This document shows positions 54,641 to 63,453 of a stretch of DNA of 64,000 nt, in pieces. Position 1 is the first letter of the stretch; each line of letters opens with the position of its first letter. This DNA is from Filimonas effusa. Lineage in GTDB: Bacteria > Bacteroidota > Bacteroidia > Chitinophagales > Chitinophagaceae. The stretch covers positions 1-64,000 of the forward strand of contig NZ_SDHZ01000005.1 of the NCBI RefSeq assembly GCF_004118675.1, in the 5' to 3' direction. The notes under the pieces were generated by a model, which saw only the letters and a program-made list of their open reading frames with translations, made no database searches and had not been told where the DNA came from. A program made the position numbers and the translations under genes.

Positions 54641-55036
54641 ATGGGAGTAGGTGGAATTATCGGGCGCCGGTGGCGGATATTCAAACAGGAATCGCTGATA
54701 TTATTTTACGCTGTTCAGCAAAGGGACACCCCGGTTCTTCCCAAACTGCTGATAGGCATTACTCTTTTGTACCTGGTAAGTCCGGTAGATGCGATACCCG
54801 ATGTTATTCCTTTTTTCGGCTACATCGACGACCTGTTAATTGTCCCTTTCCTTATGAACGCCTCCTTCAGGCTACTACCAGGCCACATAAGAGAAGCCGG
54901 CGCTTTACAGGCCCGCCGGCAAAAAAGAAGAATAACCCGGCTATTTATAATCTTCCTTATTGTAATACTCCTGGCTATGACAGGCATTTTCATTCTCGCC
55001 TGGAAGATCACAGGTTATGTAATGGACAGCTGGTAA
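54641..55036 (+). CDS. YkvA family (DUF1232) membrane protein
   Basis: The 131-aa protein has the DUF1232 core LIGITLLYLVSPVDAIPDVIPFFGYIDDLLIVPFLM (quoted here by its parts YLVSPVDAIPD and FFGYIDDL) and a C-terminal membrane helix (LFIIFLIVILLAMTGIFIL). DUF1232 proteins are membrane proteins; the Acinetobacter and Bacillus members have no settled function. A 22-bp hairpin starts directly after its stop, shared with the convergent lipoprotein gene. Confidence 0.88.
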   Translation: MGVGGIIGRRWRIFKQESLILFYAVQQRDTPVLPKLLIGITLLYLVSPVDAIPDVIPFFGYIDDLLIVPFLMNASFRLLPGHIREAGALQARRQKRRITRLFIIFLIVILLAMTGIFILAWKITGYVMDSW

Positions 55037-55082
55037 AGTACTACAAAGGCCACGTTAAAATTAACGCGGCCTTTGTAGTACT
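55037..55082. terminator. Long hairpin between convergent genes
   Basis: AGTACTACAAAGGCC-CGTTAA and TTAACG-GGCCTTTGTAGTACT pair over 21 of 22 positions with a 2-base loop. It has no T tract, but its symmetry suits a bidirectional transcript end. Confidence 0.65.
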
Positions 55083-55094
55083 GGCAGGCAATGC

Positions 55095-56780
55095 TTAGTT
55101 ACAGTTCACTGCAATATCAGCAGTAGCTCTATAAATATTTGTGCCGCTGTTATAAGTGGCTACACCTGTCAGGCTTGCGTTGGTAGTTGCGCCTGTGAAA
55201 TTGAAATTCGCAGATTTGAAATCCATAACAGCAGAATAACTTTTTGAGCCATAGTAAGTGTCTATCCTGTATCGCTGGTCGTTTAGCAGGTTAAATTTCG
55301 CAACACCATTATACACATAAACGGTTTTGTAATAGGTATAGGCCGTTCCGTTCCATAAATAAAGAGACGCAGCATTGGTAACATTAGCTACAATATTCTT
55401 ATTGGAACAACGTGCATTTATCTTCAGATCCACCGTTGTTAATTTAGGAAACGTTACAGACGAAGGAACAGTAACGGTGAGCTCTCCTGTACTACAAGGA
55501 TTGAATGCAGCAGACTCAGCCAGTTTAACGCCAAACTGATCAGCTACTATTACTTTTACCCCGGTCATATTGGGTGTGCTTCCGTAGAAATTGTAAACTC
55601 CGTTATTATAAATAGTAGCCATACCGCCGGCATAAGTGGTAAGCGGCTGTCCGCTTGCTGTAGCAAGGTATATCTTTCCATAAAAAGAATTCACCCCGGC
55701 CTTAACGGTAACTTTTACAGGAGCGGAAGAACTCTTGTAACAAGAACTGGTGCCATTCATATAATAAGGCCAGTCGATATTCCAATAGGAGAGGTGCGCC
55801 ATGTTGTAGGTCATTAGAAGCTTGCCGCCGCTGGTGCTGATTGTTCCGTTTGTTTCAAACTTCCATTGTCCTGTTTTCTCGTCCAGGCTCCAGATAGGAA
55901 TAATATCGCCGGCCTTCACCACAACGCCCGTATTAGGGTTAACAAGCGTACTGCTGATTTGCATAGTTACCTGCAAAGGCTGTGAAAAGCTTTTCACTAC
56001 AGTATTCCCTACTTTCATGTTAACAGCCAGAAAGCCGGCAGTAACGAAGGTTACGCCACCCGGGATAGACTGTCCATTCTCGCCAAGGATATTATTCGCA
56101 TTAAAACCACCGGGGAAGGCGTCCAATGACGCCTGTGTGCCGGTACCATAATAAACCACTTTGGCATCCAGATTACCAGATGTGATCTGTGTGCCGTTCT
56201 CAGCAAAAAATTTAGTTCCCGCCGGTAATGCAATAGACGCCATTTCAGTTGTAGAAGCTGTAGTGGATGTAGCAATAGTTGCAGCTGTTACAAGCGATCC
56301 GGACAAAAGCGTAGCCTGTTGTACTCTTGCAGAAGTACCATCTGCAGGTTTTGCATACTCTACCAGGCGTACTTCTTTCGTATAAACAGAATCGGAGATG
56401 ATAGTTACATTTTGTACTACAGGAGTAAAACCCTCTACATTCGCCACCAGTGAAAAATTAACCGGATGTTCCGCAGATGGAGCTGCTGTTTTTTCAAGCA
56501 TCAGCGCCAGCACACCACCTTTTGTTTTAAATGTTTTTCCACCTTCAGGCGTTACAACAGATGTCGCATTTTGCCCGGTTACCGTTACCTCAAAGTCGGC
56601 AGGCTGCGTTGTAGCGGTGCTGCTGGCATTTGCAAAATGAAATAACATTGGGCTGGTATAGATATCGGTGTTCACTGTTACCTCTACTCCCTCACTTGGC
56701 TTCTTACAGGCCTGCAGTAAACAACAGCTGAAAAGAAGACATACAACAGCAAGATTAAATAACGAATTTCTTGTATTCAT
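55095..56780 (-). CDS. Large surface lipoprotein of unknown function
   Basis: The 561-aa protein has a lipoprotein signal (LAVVCLLFSCCLLQAC) with the lipid-bearing Cys at about 25. The mature part is beta-rich with a middle region (EMASIALPAGTKFF, DAKVVYYGTGTQASLDAFPGGF, FVTAGFLAVNMKVG) recalling FAM171/CILP-like immunoglobulin-type extracellular domains, and a C-terminal region with NARCSNKNIVANVTNAASLY. I cannot name the family. The downstream beta-barrel... is upstream on the same transcript (56793-57449), 12 bases away. Confidence 0.75.
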   Translation of the reverse strand: MNTRNSLFNLAVVCLLFSCCLLQACKKPSEGVEVTVNTDIYTSPMLFHFANASSTATTQPADFEVTVTGQNATSVVTPEGGKTFKTKGGVLALMLEKTAAPSAEHPVNFSLVANVEGFTPVVQNVTIISDSVYTKEVRLVEYAKPADGTSARVQQATLLSGSLVTAATIATSTTASTTEMASIALPAGTKFFAENGTQITSGNLDAKVVYYGTGTQASLDAFPGGFNANNILGENGQSIPGGVTFVTAGFLAVNMKVGNTVVKSFSQPLQVTMQISSTLVNPNTGVVVKAGDIIPIWSLDEKTGQWKFETNGTISTSGGKLLMTYNMAHLSYWNIDWPYYMNGTSSCYKSSSAPVKVTVKAGVNSFYGKIYLATASGQPLTTYAGGMATIYNNGVYNFYGSTPNMTGVKVIVADQFGVKLAESAAFNPCSTGELTVTVPSSVTFPKLTTVDLKINARCSNKNIVANVTNAASLYLWNGTAYTYYKTVYVYNGVAKFNLLNDQRYRIDTYYGSKSYSAVMDFKSANFNFTGATTNASLTGVATYNSGTNIYRATADIAVNCN

Positions 56781-56792
56781 GAAAACAGATAA

Positions 56793-57449
56793 TTAGAGTT
56801 TGAAGTTGAAATTGAGCTGAAGAACAGGCAACCATCTGTATTCGCTCATATTAGATTGAAACTGCTGCTGACTTTTATCGTCAACGGTAAGCATACCTGT
56901 TGAAGTAAACCTGGTTTTGGGTGCTACAAGGTAATAGGTACCCATGTCGAGCGTAATATTAAACCGGTGCCTGGGGAAAGCTCTGAAAAAAGCAAAGCCA
57001 CCATAAGGAGCAAAGCCCTTCCAGTCAACATCTGCTGTAAGTGTACCCAGTTGCTCAGGCGAATAGGTAATATCGCCAAAGCCTGCTTCTTCTTTTGCTG
57101 TACGCTCAATGGTCCCCTTTGCTTTCAGGAAATAAGCGCCACCGGCAACAAAACGAAAACCCTGGCCAATAAGCGGGTAATCGAGTAAGAGGTGAATATT
57201 GGTGAATTTTGCGGCAAAACGGTCGTCAGTATCGAAGTTATCAAGATTGATAACATTCTTTACTTCTACAGGAATAATGCTGGTTCCCAGTCTTGCCGAT
57301 AGTTTTTTGTAGAAGTTATACTTCAGTTCTACACCTGCTCCCTGGCTTCCCAGGTGCAGGTTAATGCTTTTATCGCCTTCTAACTGGGCGTAAGAGCATA
57401 CGGAAGTTGCTAAGCCAATAGCCAGCAACAGCGTGCGTACGGATTTCAT
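56793..57449 (-). CDS. Outer-membrane beta-barrel protein
   Basis: The 218-aa protein has a signal peptide (LLLAIGLATSVCSYAQ) and alternating beta-strand sequence (LKYNFYKKLSARLGTSIIPV, GFRFVAGGAYFLKA, RFNITLDMGTYYLVAP) ending in VLQLNFNFKL, a terminal aromatic strand of an 8-10 strand barrel. Function unknown. It is the first gene of a pair with the large lipoprotein, starting 12 bases before it, and has a good promoter at 57518-57511. Confidence 0.85.
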   Translation of the reverse strand: MKSVRTLLLAIGLATSVCSYAQLEGDKSINLHLGSQGAGVELKYNFYKKLSARLGTSIIPVEVKNVINLDNFDTDDRFAAKFTNIHLLLDYPLIGQGFRFVAGGAYFLKAKGTIERTAKEEAGFGDITYSPEQLGTLTADVDWKGFAPYGGFAFFRAFPRHRFNITLDMGTYYLVAPKTRFTSTGMLTVDDKSQQQFQSNMSEYRWLPVLQLNFNFKL

Positions 57450-57510
57450 GCTTCAGAGTTTAAGGATGGGCAGCAGCCAGCTGCCGATAGTAAAGTAGTC
57501 TGTTATGGCG

Positions 57511-57542
57511 CAAATGTATAGCGCCTTATTGCAATTCAGCAA
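57511..57542 (-). promoter_or_regulatory. Promoter of the barrel-lipoprotein pair
   Basis: TACATTTG at 57518-57511 on the minus strand with TTG 21 bases upstream (57542-57540), leaving a leader of about 55 bases. Confidence 0.65.
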
Positions 57543-57659
57543 ATTTTACTTTAAAGTTTTTTTCAACTACTTACACATAGGTATGCCCATGTATATAGGT
57601 AAAAGCATTCACCCGGACAGGGGAAATGCAACGGATGTAATAATCCGGCTGCTCTTTGC

Positions 57660-57667
57660 TAAATTTG
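57660..57667 (+). promoter_or_regulatory. -7 box of the DsbA-like gene, leaderless arrangement
   Basis: TAAATTTG at 57660-57667 is 4 bases before the ATG at 57672, so the transcript should begin at the start codon. Confidence 0.55.
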
Positions 57668-57671
57668 CATC

Positions 57672-58310
57672 ATGAAACCGATCCTTTTTTATTGTTACGA
57701 TGCCTATTGCGGCTGGTGTTATGGGTTTAGTCCTGTAATTAAAAAGATCACTGAAAACTTTCCCGACCTGCAGACCGAAGTGCTGTCGGGTGGCATGATA
57801 CTGCCTGAAAAACCGGTTCCTATTGCAGCTACGGCAGGATACATCCAGAAAGCCTATAAAACTGTGGAAGAATATACCGGTATCCGATTTGGCAGCGATT
57901 ACCTCTGGCATATCAATAACGCGGAAGAAAGCGATTGGTTTCCCCATTCAGAAAAACCAGCGATCGCACTCTGTATTTTCAAGGAGTTTTATCCCGAAAG
58001 ACAGGTAGAATTCGCTGCCGACCTTCAGTATGCATTACATTACGAAGGACGCGACCTTACAGATGATGCAGCTTATGAACACCTGCTGGAGAAATACTCC
58101 ATCAATAAAGAGCTCTTCTACAGCCGGCTGGCCAGCGAGGAGTATAAAGACAGGGCGGCCTATGAGTTTTCACTCGTGAAACAGCTGCAGGTAAATGGCT
58201 TTCCATGTGTATTGCTCCAGGTTACAGAAAGCAAATTTCAACTGCTGGCAAAGGGCTATACCGATTACGAAACGCTGGAAAGCAGGTTGAAAGCTGCGCT
58301 GGCATCTTAA
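57672..58310 (+). CDS. DsbA family thioredoxin-fold protein
   Basis: The 212-aa protein has a thioredoxin fold with the redox motif Cys13-Gly-Trp-Cys16 (YDAYCGWCYGFSP) and an alpha-helical insertion, matching the DsbA/HCCA-isomerase-like family; the cis-proline loop is GFPCVLLQ. No signal peptide is seen, so it is cytosolic rather than a periplasmic disulfide oxidase. The substrate is unknown. A bidirectional terminator follows. Confidence 0.9.
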   Translation: MKPILFYCYDAYCGWCYGFSPVIKKITENFPDLQTEVLSGGMILPEKPVPIAATAGYIQKAYKTVEEYTGIRFGSDYLWHINNAEESDWFPHSEKPAIALCIFKEFYPERQVEFAADLQYALHYEGRDLTDDAAYEHLLEKYSINKELFYSRLASEEYKDRAAYEFSLVKQLQVNGFPCVLLQVTESKFQLLAKGYTDYETLESRLKAALAS

Positions 58311-58337
58311 ATAATAGTATTTTGTTTTTATAAAAAC

Positions 58338-58366
58338 AGAGGTTGTACCAACAGTACAACCTCTTT
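58338..58366. terminator. Bidirectional terminator between DsbA-like and barrel genes
   Basis: AGAGGTTGTAC (58338-58348) and GTACAACCTCT (58354-58364) are perfect complements around CAACA, with T-rich sequence on both sides. Confidence 0.85.
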
Positions 58367-58392
58367 GAATTTAATGGGTATATCGAAATCGT

Positions 58393-58878
58393 CTATAAGC
58401 TGAAGCCATACGCCACACGTAAGGCTACCTGCTTGGTATAATCATACTTTGTAAATTCTTCGTATTTCACACTAAAATCCCAGCCATTCTGGAAGGCAAC
58501 ACCCACAGCGGGCGAGTATACGAAGGATGTACCAAACCCGTCGTTGGTACCAAAACCGGCACCCGCTTCCAGGTTAACATAGAAATTTTGAGTAGGGAAA
58601 ACTTTAACACCCGCTTTTAACGGAATAATACCTACAGAGGATACAAAATCCTTCTTAAAGAAATGCGTATAACCTGTAGTGACAATAGCACTAACACTGT
58701 TTCCTAAACCTTTCTGAAGACGAAGGTCGCCACCTAATACAAAAGGCTTGGGATCTTCAAGTCCCGAACCAACATTAACACCAATGCCCAAGCGCCAGGG
58801 GCTTTGCGCTTTTGCCGATAATGCCATTGCAAACACACACGCAATAGCAGCTAACAGTTTGATCGAATGTTTTTTCAT
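58393..58878 (-). CDS. Small outer-membrane beta-barrel protein
   Basis: From the ATG at 58878 the 161-aa protein has a signal peptide (LLAAIACVFAMALSAKAQ) and a barrel with strands WRLGIGVNVGSG, VSAIVTTGYTHFF, NFYVNLEAGAGFG and a final VALRVAYGFSL. The upstream open frame to 59013 overlaps the next gene and is not family-like. Such OmpX-sized proteins of Bacteroidota have no known role. Confidence 0.82.
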   Translation of the reverse strand: MKKHSIKLLAAIACVFAMALSAKAQSPWRLGIGVNVGSGLEDPKPFVLGGDLRLQKGLGNSVSAIVTTGYTHFFKKDFVSSVGIIPLKAGVKVFPTQNFYVNLEAGAGFGTNDGFGTSFVYSPAVGVAFQNGWDFSVKYEEFTKYDYTKQVALRVAYGFSL

Positions 58879-58975
58879 TTGTTTATTTTTGGTTACAAAT
58901 AACCCGTGATGCTCACACAGGGCTTTGCAACGGCTATATGCACAAATGATGCCAGTTGATACAAACAGTTGAAAA

Positions 58976-59383
58976 TCATTGCCGTAAAAACCAGATAACA
59001 GCTCCCGCACCAAGCAGCATCACTACCACACAAATAATAGCAAGCCATATAATGCCTTTGTCTTCCTCTATATACTTCGATGATCTTTCATTTACAGGAA
59101 TGAATTGTTCTGCATCTGTTTCCCGGCGGTGTCTGGCATTCCTGCGCCTGATCAACTCATTTGTTTCATTTTTGTAATTCAGTTCCTCAAAACTTATGGG
59201 CGGAGGTATCTCCCATTCGGTAGCACCCGGAGGTAAAAGCAGCTGCGCCATAAGCACCTCCTCCCTGAAACCGGGAGAACGCAACAGCAGTTCCTCGAAT
59301 TCCTGTTTTTGATTGTCGTTCAGCAGGCCCAGCACATATTGTTCAATGACACCGGAATTGATGTAGTGTTGTAGTCGGTCCAC
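58976..59383 (-). CDS. Anti-sigma-factor-like membrane protein
   Basis: The 135-aa protein has an N-terminal helical region IESGVIEQYVLGLLNDNQKQ-like (quoted: SGVIEQYVLGLLND) that recalls the start of Bacteroidota RskA-type anti-sigma factors, and a C-terminal helix (IIWLAIICVVVMLLGAGAVIWF). The start codon is GTG (59383). No ECF sigma gene adjoins it. The zinc His/Cys motif of ZAS anti-sigma factors is not seen. A role as an anti-sigma factor is inference. Confidence 0.65.
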   Translation of the reverse strand: MDRLQHYINSGVIEQYVLGLLNDNQKQEFEELLLRSPGFREEVLMAQLLLPPGATEWEIPPPISFEELNYKNETNELIRRRNARHRRETDAEQFIPVNERSSKYIEEDKGIIWLAIICVVVMLLGAGAVIWFLRQ

Positions 59384-59468
59384 AGGTAGTTTAAATTAAT
59401 GGCAATAACATCATATTATAAAAATAAATAAAAAAGAGTAAAGTCTTTTATAAATTATTTTTATGGCA

Positions 59469-62357
59469 TCAATGAGAGATGCCAAGCGCCATTTGCAGTA
59501 AGGCCACCACATCGGACTGAATAAGATCCTGTACAAGTTCTTTTTTGGCAGCCTGTAATTTCATCATTTTTTCTTCTACAGTATCGGGACAGATCAGGCG
59601 TACTGCCACTACATTTTTCTGTTGTCCTATTCTATAGCAACGATCTATCGCCTGGTTTTCAACAGCAGGGTTCCACCACGGATCTACAAGATATACATAG
59701 TCGGCCTCGGTAAGATTAAGCCCCGTACCTCCTGCCTTCAGGCTTAGCAGGAAAACACGCGTATCTTCCTTATTTTTAAAATCATTTACCACAGCTTCCC
59801 TGTTAAGCGTGCTTCCTGTTAATAATGCATACTTAAGATGACGCTTTCCCAATTCCTTTTCAATGAGCGAAAGCATAGACACAAACTGTGAAAACACCAG
59901 TACTTTATGGTTCACCGTTTTTTCCATCAGTTGCTCCATCAGCATCTCCATTTTAACGGAAGCATTTCCATGAACCGCATCCTCGCCCAGCAAAGCCGGC
60001 GCATCACAGATCTGCCTTAACCTGGTGATCCCTTTCAGCACATGCATTGTAGTAACATGCTGCTCCTCGTTACGTTCTCCTTCCAGATAATCACGCAACT
60101 CTTTCTCATAAGCATCATATGCTTTCCGCTGTTCTTCACCCATAGGACAATACAGCAGCATCTCTGTTTTATCAGGCAGCTCGGTAGCAACCTGCTGCTT
60201 TGTTCTTCTTAAAATGAAGGGATGTATCTTCTGTTGTAGTTCTTTAGCCCGGCGGCTGTCCTTAAATCTGTCGATAGGTATTGCATAAACATCCCTGAAA
60301 AACTGTTTACTCCCCAGCAAACCAGGGCATGCAAACGACAACTGGCCGTACAAGTCAAAGGTGTTATTCTCAACCGGCGTTCCCGTTATAACAACCCTGT
60401 TCCGGCTTTGTAACAGGCGCATTGCTTTATAACGCTGGGAATTGGTATTCTTGATATTCTGCGATTCGTCGGCAAAAACATAATTAAACCGGAAACGGCG
60501 AAACATCGCATTATCCGATAATAACATACCATACGAGGTAAGCACTACTTCATAGTCGTGAAAGACACGCTCATCCGTAGTCCGTGAAGTACCATGGTGT
60601 GTATAAACTCTGATAGACGGCGCCCATTTTTCTATTTCATCGCGCCAGTTAAACAGCAAAGAAGTAGGCGCAACAATAAGGTTATTATTGGTAGCGACCT
60701 TATGCCGCTGCGATAAAATAAAAGCTATGATCTGTACCGACTTGCCCAATCCCATATCATCAGACAAACATCCACCAAAACTAAACTCGTCGAGAAAGTT
60801 GAGCCAGTTAAGCCCCTGCCATTGATAATGCCGCAATGTAGCCTGCAACTCGTGGGGAACAGGTATTTCACGGATAGCATCGGGAGAACTGAACTCGCGC
60901 TCATAGTGAGCAAGCTCCTCCTTCACCGTTTCATCCAGCATCGCATCTTCATACACCTGGCTTACGGATGCAAAGTTTATTTTAGGTGTAGACAGCAAAT
61001 CGTCAATGATTTCGCCAATGCTAAAGTATTCATCCAGCTTAGCCAGCCACTCTTCCGGCAAAACTCCCAGGGTGCCATCATCAAGCTCAACATAGCGGCT
61101 CTTGTTGCGAACCGCTTTATGCAGTTGCTTTAGTGCTGCCTTTTTCTTGCCAAAGCGAACATCCATGGAAGTATTAAACCAGTTCTGGCCACTGGTGACC
61201 ACAATTTGTATCTTTACTTTATGGGCGTTAAGCCTGTTGTTCTTAATATCATTAAAGCCATACACCTGTATACCTGCTTCACGCCAGCTGTCGAATACGG
61301 GCAGAAACCACTCTTCGGACAACAACCCGGCTTTAGGTAAATAGAAATAGGTGAACTCATTATCCACCTGTTCCGCAAAGTCAGGATGCTGCTGTAACAG
61401 CATGCCAATAAATTCATCCTCTGCCCTTTCATTACGCCTCACCTGGAAAGTATTGCCTTTGCTATCCTGCAAATAGATCTGCTTTTTGGAACGCACCTCT
61501 ATTTCCACATCCCCATACCGCATTACCGGGGTAATGTTTACATGAAATTCAGCATCAGAAAGGAATACCATTTTTTCAGCCTGCCCGCGAATACCCTGTT
61601 CCTTCAACTGCTGCGGCGTGCCCGCTTTTACAAAAGAATAATTAATGTGAATCTTTTCTTCCAGTGGCGCCAGCAGCTTTTGCTGAAAAGAAGCAAAATC
61701 GGATTTTGCAATCATCAAACGGTACTGGTGTTTCCTGAAGAAATCAACCAGCTTTAATAAATGGAACCCGGCAATCAGGTATAACCATTCTTCATTGCTG
61801 ATAAAATAATCATATTTTGTAACAAGCCCGCTTAGCTCAACCGCGCGGCCATTGATAACCAGGTGGGCATATACAGTATAAAAGCCTTCGCTGCGCTCTA
61901 CCATCAGCTTTAACTGGTGGATCATTTCGCCCATCTTAACGGGCTGCAGTGAACCCACGATCACGTTTTCCGACACAGTTCCATTATGGCTGTAAAATGG
62001 CAGTCCGGCCGGATTTTTTACCAATGCACGTAATGCCTCTATATCGGCTTCCGATCGTCCTTCTTTGATCTGGTTCTGAAACCTGCTGATAGCCGTGAAG
62101 AATTTGGCATACTGCACATTTTCCGTTTTCCATAGTTCATCCAAAGGATTAAGAAGCCGCAGCGGATTTTTAAGTTTACCCGATTGGGTTGTTGCAACCT
62201 CATATAATTCTGCCACCAGGTGCCTGTAATATTTATGCTGCCGGAGCACCACTATTTTTTGTGCAATTCCGGCAGGCAGCGGTATATCTGCCTGTGCCTG
62301 AGGCGCTAAAAGCTGCTCCTGCAAATAGTGTATTTTATCCTGGGTTACCTGGAACAA
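59469..62357 (-). CDS. SNF2-family DEAD/DEAH helicase
   Basis: The 962-aa protein is a HepA/RapA-like SNF2 ATPase: an N-terminal unannotated region of about 500 residues, then Walker A DDMGLGKS, the DESQNIKN Walker B variant, ITGTPVENN, and the helicase C-terminal lobe with GGTGLNLTEADYVYLVDPWWNP and QAIDRCYRIGQ. It presumably remodels protein-nucleic-acid complexes, for example stalled RNA polymerase. The first in-frame candidate is TTG at 62357; the first internal Met is past residue 140, so TTG is the probable start. Confidence 0.88.
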   Translation of the reverse strand: MFQVTQDKIHYLQEQLLAPQAQADIPLPAGIAQKIVVLRQHKYYRHLVAELYEVATTQSGKLKNPLRLLNPLDELWKTENVQYAKFFTAISRFQNQIKEGRSEADIEALRALVKNPAGLPFYSHNGTVSENVIVGSLQPVKMGEMIHQLKLMVERSEGFYTVYAHLVINGRAVELSGLVTKYDYFISNEEWLYLIAGFHLLKLVDFFRKHQYRLMIAKSDFASFQQKLLAPLEEKIHINYSFVKAGTPQQLKEQGIRGQAEKMVFLSDAEFHVNITPVMRYGDVEIEVRSKKQIYLQDSKGNTFQVRRNERAEDEFIGMLLQQHPDFAEQVDNEFTYFYLPKAGLLSEEWFLPVFDSWREAGIQVYGFNDIKNNRLNAHKVKIQIVVTSGQNWFNTSMDVRFGKKKAALKQLHKAVRNKSRYVELDDGTLGVLPEEWLAKLDEYFSIGEIIDDLLSTPKINFASVSQVYEDAMLDETVKEELAHYEREFSSPDAIREIPVPHELQATLRHYQWQGLNWLNFLDEFSFGGCLSDDMGLGKSVQIIAFILSQRHKVATNNNLIVAPTSLLFNWRDEIEKWAPSIRVYTHHGTSRTTDERVFHDYEVVLTSYGMLLSDNAMFRRFRFNYVFADESQNIKNTNSQRYKAMRLLQSRNRVVITGTPVENNTFDLYGQLSFACPGLLGSKQFFRDVYAIPIDRFKDSRRAKELQQKIHPFILRRTKQQVATELPDKTEMLLYCPMGEEQRKAYDAYEKELRDYLEGERNEEQHVTTMHVLKGITRLRQICDAPALLGEDAVHGNASVKMEMLMEQLMEKTVNHKVLVFSQFVSMLSLIEKELGKRHLKYALLTGSTLNREAVVNDFKNKEDTRVFLLSLKAGGTGLNLTEADYVYLVDPWWNPAVENQAIDRCYRIGQQKNVVAVRLICPDTVEEKMMKLQAAKKELVQDLIQSDVVALLQMALGISH

Positions 62358-62494
62358 AAAGGCCGCTTTTTGAAATGTTAAAAATCAATTGGTACGAACA
62401 GCAAAATAAGCGAAAGCATTATAAAGAACACCGTTTTTAATTGCACATATAAAGCAAGAACATTAAATTGCTTGTGTATTATAAATCGATTGCT

Positions 62495-62686
62495 ATGACT
62501 GAAGCCTCCACTATTAGATCAGTACAAAAAGATACCCGTATTAATATTCACCGTGCAGCAGATATTGCTTATTGGACCCAGAAACTGGAAGTATCTGTTA
62601 TTAACCTCAAGATAGCTGTAAGCGAAACTGATGGCTCTGCGGCTAAGGTAGAGGAATGGCTGCGTATGAAGAAATTCATTAAATAG
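62495..62686 (+). CDS. DUF3606 domain protein
   Basis: This 63-aa protein (ATG at 62495, after nine codons of open leader) contains YWTQKLEVSVINLKIAVSET and AAKVEEWLRMKK, the DUF3606 pattern of short bacterial proteins of unknown function. It is cytosolic. It is divergent from the SNF2 gene and convergent with ywbE. Confidence 0.85.
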   Translation: MTEASTIRSVQKDTRINIHRAADIAYWTQKLEVSVINLKIAVSETDGSAAKVEEWLRMKKFIK

Positions 62687-62716
62687 CTTCCTGTAGATAA
62701 GGTATTACATTTTTGT

Positions 62717-62935
62717 TCAATCGGCATCATCCGCTTCGCCCGGGAGTCCTATTTGTGCAACTCTGCCTATCTGCCCATCCTCCAGCCGTACTTTAATACC
62801 CCTGGAATGAAAAGGTGCAGAAGTAAGCAGATCTTTCACAACACCATAGGTTAATTTACCGGATCGCTGATCCTTTTTCAGGATAATGGCTACTTCGAGA
62901 CCAGGATATATTTCGTTACGATATCGTCCACTCAT
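62717..62935 (-). CDS. ywbE: YwbE family protein
   Basis: The 72-aa protein begins MSGRYRNEIYPGLEVAIILK and has a Lys-rich KKDQRSGKLTYGVVKDLLT and HSRGIKVRLEDGQIGRV, matching YwbE (DUF2196), a small beta-rich family with no established role. A TAGTTTTG box (62948-62941) lies 5 bases before its ATG. Confidence 0.9.
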   Translation of the reverse strand: MSGRYRNEIYPGLEVAIILKKDQRSGKLTYGVVKDLLTSAPFHSRGIKVRLEDGQIGRVAQIGLPGEADDAD

Positions 62936-62940
62936 AGCAG

Positions 62941-62948
62941 CAAAACTA
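62941..62948 (-). promoter_or_regulatory. -7 box of ywbE, leaderless arrangement
   Basis: TAGTTTTG on the minus strand ends 5 bases before the ywbE ATG (62935). Confidence 0.5.
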
Positions 62949-63003
62949 AGTTATTTCATCCCCCCGAATACCGGTACCCGTTTAACAGGCGGGTACCATT
63001 TGT

Positions 63004-63432
63004 TTATTTAGGGCTGCCCCATGCCGTTATAACAATGCTCCTGGCCCCTCCATAATTACGGTGCTCACACAAATAAATACCCTGCCAGGTACCCAGCGCC
63101 AGCCTGCCATTATGAATAGGAATGGTAACTGAACTTCCCAGCATAGCCGCTTTCAAATGTGCAGGCATATCGTCGGGCCCTTCATCGTTATGCCGGTAAT
63201 CAGGATCATTTTCAGGAACTGCCTTGGTAAAATAAGTTTCAAAATCCATCCTTACCGTGGGATCTGCATTCTCGTTAATAGTAAGCGATGCAGAAGTATG
63301 CCGTATAAATACCTGGCACATGCCTGCTTTTAATTTACTTATCTCCGGCAAAGCCTGCACTATCTCATTCGTAATAAGATGAAATCCTCTTTTACGCTCT
63401 TTTAATGATATGGCCTGCTGATAAATTTCCAT
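63004..63432 (-). CDS. yjbQ: YjbQ family protein (UPF0047)
   Basis: The 142-aa protein is a UPF0047/YjbQ member: FIRHTSASLTINENADP, HNDEGPDDMPAHLK, GTWQGIYLCEHR are its conserved His/Asp blocks. YjbQ was reported to have weak thiamine-phosphate synthase activity when overproduced, and is often named secondary thiamine-phosphate synthase; its true role is not clear. It is not in the thi operon. A TAAATTTG box overlaps the end of the upstream gene. Confidence 0.92.
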   Translation of the reverse strand: MEIYQQAISLKERKRGFHLITNEIVQALPEISKLKAGMCQVFIRHTSASLTINENADPTVRMDFETYFTKAVPENDPDYRHNDEGPDDMPAHLKAAMLGSSVTIPIHNGRLALGTWQGIYLCEHRNYGGARSIVITAWGSPK

Positions 63433-63445
63433 TCTTTTTTTATTG

Positions 63446-63453
63446 CAAATTTA
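63446..63453 (-). promoter_or_regulatory. Internal promoter box of yjbQ
   Basis: TAAATTTG at 63453-63446 overlaps the stop codon of the upstream gene (63451-63453) and lies 13 bases before the yjbQ ATG, implying a leader of about 6 bases. Confidence 0.4.
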
